Shown piece after piece: positions 62,648-64,000 of a stretch of DNA of 64,000 nt. The stretch comes from Desulfobulbaceae bacterium BRH_c16a (GTDB lineage: Bacteria; Desulfobacterota; Desulfobulbia; Desulfobulbales; Desulfocapsaceae), in contig LADS01000069.1 in assembly GCA_000961725.1 (NCBI GenBank), positions 1-64,000 of the forward strand. The letters are read 5' to 3'. The first letter of the stretch is position 1; each line of letters starts with the position of its first letter. The translations under genes were made by a program, and so were the position numbers. Below the pieces are notes generated by a model that was not told the DNA's origin, made no database searches, and was given only the letters and a program-made list of their open reading frames with translations.

Positions 62648-62677
62648 GATAGGGCTGAAACTCGTTTCAGCCCTATC
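62648..62677 (-). terminator. Hairpin between the transporter gene and acs
   Basis: A perfect 14-bp stem GATAGGGCTGAAAC / GTTTCAGCCCTATC with a two-base formal loop. On the minus strand TAAATATATCC follows, a weak T-run, so it may terminate or attenuate. Confidence 0.75.
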
Positions 62678-62702
62678 CACCTGACTCAGGAGAATGTGCT
62701 AC

Positions 62703-64000
62703 CTAAGCAACCGCTTTACTGCCGTGCATTTCTTCAGAGTGCATTGGGCGCTTCGTCATCTTGGCAAGAATAACACCGGCAACGAGCAGCGCGCCGGAGA
62801 TATAGAACGCATAATTCAGACTGCCGGTTAAATCTTCAATAGTTCCGCCCAGTCTTGCCATAAAGAAACCAAGCCCCCAACCGAAGAAGATCAGACCGTA
62901 GTTCATTCCCAGATTTTTCGGACCGTAAAAGTCCGCCGCAAAAGAAGGCATCAAAGAAAGTCCACCGCCATACTGCCAGTAGGCAACGCCGACCGCCAAA
63001 AAGAGCAGCAGGAGATTCTGAGTGCCGATGATGTAAGGCAGCGCGAAAAGACATACGGCCGAAATCGCGCAATTGAGACAGTAGGCGTTCAGCCGTCCGA
63101 TTTTGTCTGAATAAAAACCCGTACCCACACGCCCCGCAGCATTGACGAATCCGCCATACGAGACCAGCAGCCAGGCATTTGCGGCAAAAAACGGCATGCC
63201 TTTCGCAGCTTTCACCATCAAGCCGTTGGCATTGGCGATGATTAAAAGACCAGACTGGGTAGTAAGAATAAACATGATAACAAGAGCATAAAACTGCCAG
63301 GTTTTTACGACTTCACCCGGCTCCCAGTTGGTGATCGTGGAGTTGGCGGTTGCCAGATTTCCCCCGGAGAGCATCGGCGGTTTATAGCCGGCCGGCGGGG
63401 TCTTCAACATTTGACCGGCAATGATAACCACCAAGGCGAAAATGGATCCCAAACCGTAAAAACTTCCTGTAATGCCATAGTTATTGATAAGCCACTGGCC
63501 AAGCCCGCCAATATACAGCGCGGCTCCACCGTATCCGCCAACGACTATTCCGGCGATCAACCCACGTTTGTGCGGTCCAAACCATTTGAGTGCTGCCGGC
63601 GTCGGTGCGGCATAACCGATTCCCATTCCGATACCGCCGAGGATACCGAAACCGATCATGATCCCGGTGTAGCTCTTCATGTATCCGGCGAGAAGACAGC
63701 CGACAGCAAGTGTCAGGCCACCAAGAGTGGCACCGAACCTCGGGCTGATCTTATCCTGAATACGCCCGCCGGGAATCATCAGGAAGGCAAAGATGATAAC
63801 ACAGAGAGAAAACGGGGTCGCTGCCTGAGCATTGTTCAGGTACGTCCAGCCCGCATTGATACCGGTCATCGCCTGACCGGCCTTATCGACATCTACCAGA
63901 GCAGTCTTCCAGATACTCCATGCGTACAATATACCGAGACAAAGGTTTATCGACATACCAGCAAAGACCGTTATCCAAGCTTGTGCTGGAACTGATTGGT
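62703..64000 (-). CDS. OFA-family (oxalate/formate antiporter-like) MFS transporter, truncated at the window edge
   Basis: From the internal ATG at 63956 the product has 417 residues, but the frame remains open to the window end (the codons before it read QSVPAQAWITVFAG), so the true start lies outside. It has about twelve helices. NLCLGILYAWSIWK, GFGILGGIGMGIGYAAPTPAALKWFGPHKRGLIAG and GFVNAAGRVGTGFYSDKIGR are OFA-family features. Such carriers move small monocarboxylates. The location directly before acs suggests acetate or a related acid. It is 5'-partial. Confidence 0.9.
   Translation of the reverse strand, partial: QSVPAQAWITVFAGMSINLCLGILYAWSIWKTALVDVDKAGQAMTGINAGWTYLNNAQAATPFSLCVIIFAFLMIPGGRIQDKISPRFGATLGGLTLAVGCLLAGYMKSYTGIMIGFGILGGIGMGIGYAAPTPAALKWFGPHKRGLIAGIVVGGYGGAALYIGGLGQWLINNYGITGSFYGLGSIFALVVIIAGQMLKTPPAGYKPPMLSGGNLATANSTITNWEPGEVVKTWQFYALVIMFILTTQSGLLIIANANGLMVKAAKGMPFFAANAWLLVSYGGFVNAAGRVGTGFYSDKIGRLNAYCLNCAISAVCLFALPYIIGTQNLLLLFLAVGVAYWQYGGGLSLMPSFAADFYGPKNLGMNYGLIFFGWGLGFFMARLGGTIEDLTGSLNYAFYISGALLVAGVILAKMTKRPMHSEEMHGSKAVA

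Overview
The window reads as a chromosomal segment of an anaerobic Desulfobacterota bacterium, most likely a Desulfobulbales-type sulfate reducer or propionate-metabolising relative. The reasons are a PxxKW-type cysteine-rich small protein, an EtfA with an N-terminal ferredoxin domain, MglA/MglB-like proteins, and a complete methylmalonyl-CoA route for propionate with PrpE, transcarboxylase subunits and a sodium-pumping decarboxylase. The lineage is inferred from gene content; no rRNA or tRNA gene is visible.

Layout. 1-5 kb: a 167-bp tandem palindromic array, then a leftward unit of MglB-like, MglA-like and a 1035-residue acidic protein. 5-12 kb: housekeeping genes (TatD, YggS, PilC-like, IHF-like, ParB-like, RibD, NrdR) separated by terminators and small inverted-repeat elements. 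12-21 kb: a leftward fatty-acid synthesis operon, yceD-rpmF-plsX-fabH-[acyl-CoA dehydrogenase-etfB-etfA]-fabG-acpP-fabF-rpiB. 21-27 kb: yejB-yejE followed by mlaE-F-D-C and a cyclic-nucleotide-binding protein. 27-33 kb: RNase D, an exported OB-like protein, malonyl-CoA decarboxylase, an AcuB/AcuC pair and an acryloyl-CoA reductase-like enzyme. 33-53 kb: the propionate island. It holds two paralogous TetR regulators, each with a GTAAC-N3-GTTAC dyad upstream, a four-subunit methylmalonyl-CoA decarboxylase, epimerase, mutase, MeaB, a carbonic-anhydrase-like protein, transcarboxylase subunits, succinyl-CoA synthetase and PrpE. 53-64 kb: a Cache-domain histidine kinase and NtrC-family regulator, an acetate/succinate transporter with a clear sigma-54 promoter and three enhancer-like dyads, a CoA-transferase fused to a GNAT domain, a site-2-protease homologue without its catalytic motif, acetyl-CoA synthetase and a truncated OFA-family transporter.

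How it works together. Propionate or acetate can be activated by PrpE, Acs or the CoA-transferase. Propionyl-CoA is carboxylated by transcarboxylase (12S-like, 5S/1.3S-like and a small accessory protein) or, reversibly, by the Na+ pump. It then passes through epimerase and mutase to succinyl-CoA and succinate. AcuB, AcuC and the fused GNAT domain suggest lysine-acetylation control of the acyl-CoA synthetases. Malonyl-CoA decarboxylase may remove a side product of carboxyl transfer.

Most notable observations: (a) the sigma-54/NtrC circuit in front of satP; (b) the shared TetR operator at both TetR genes and prpE; (c) the acidic MglA-linked protein with repeated acidic-FF/LF motifs; (d) the degenerate site-2 protease beside acs; (e) acyl-CoA dehydrogenase and ferredoxin-type ETF inside the fatty-acid synthesis operon; (f) several families of small palindromic elements, two of which overlap stop codons.
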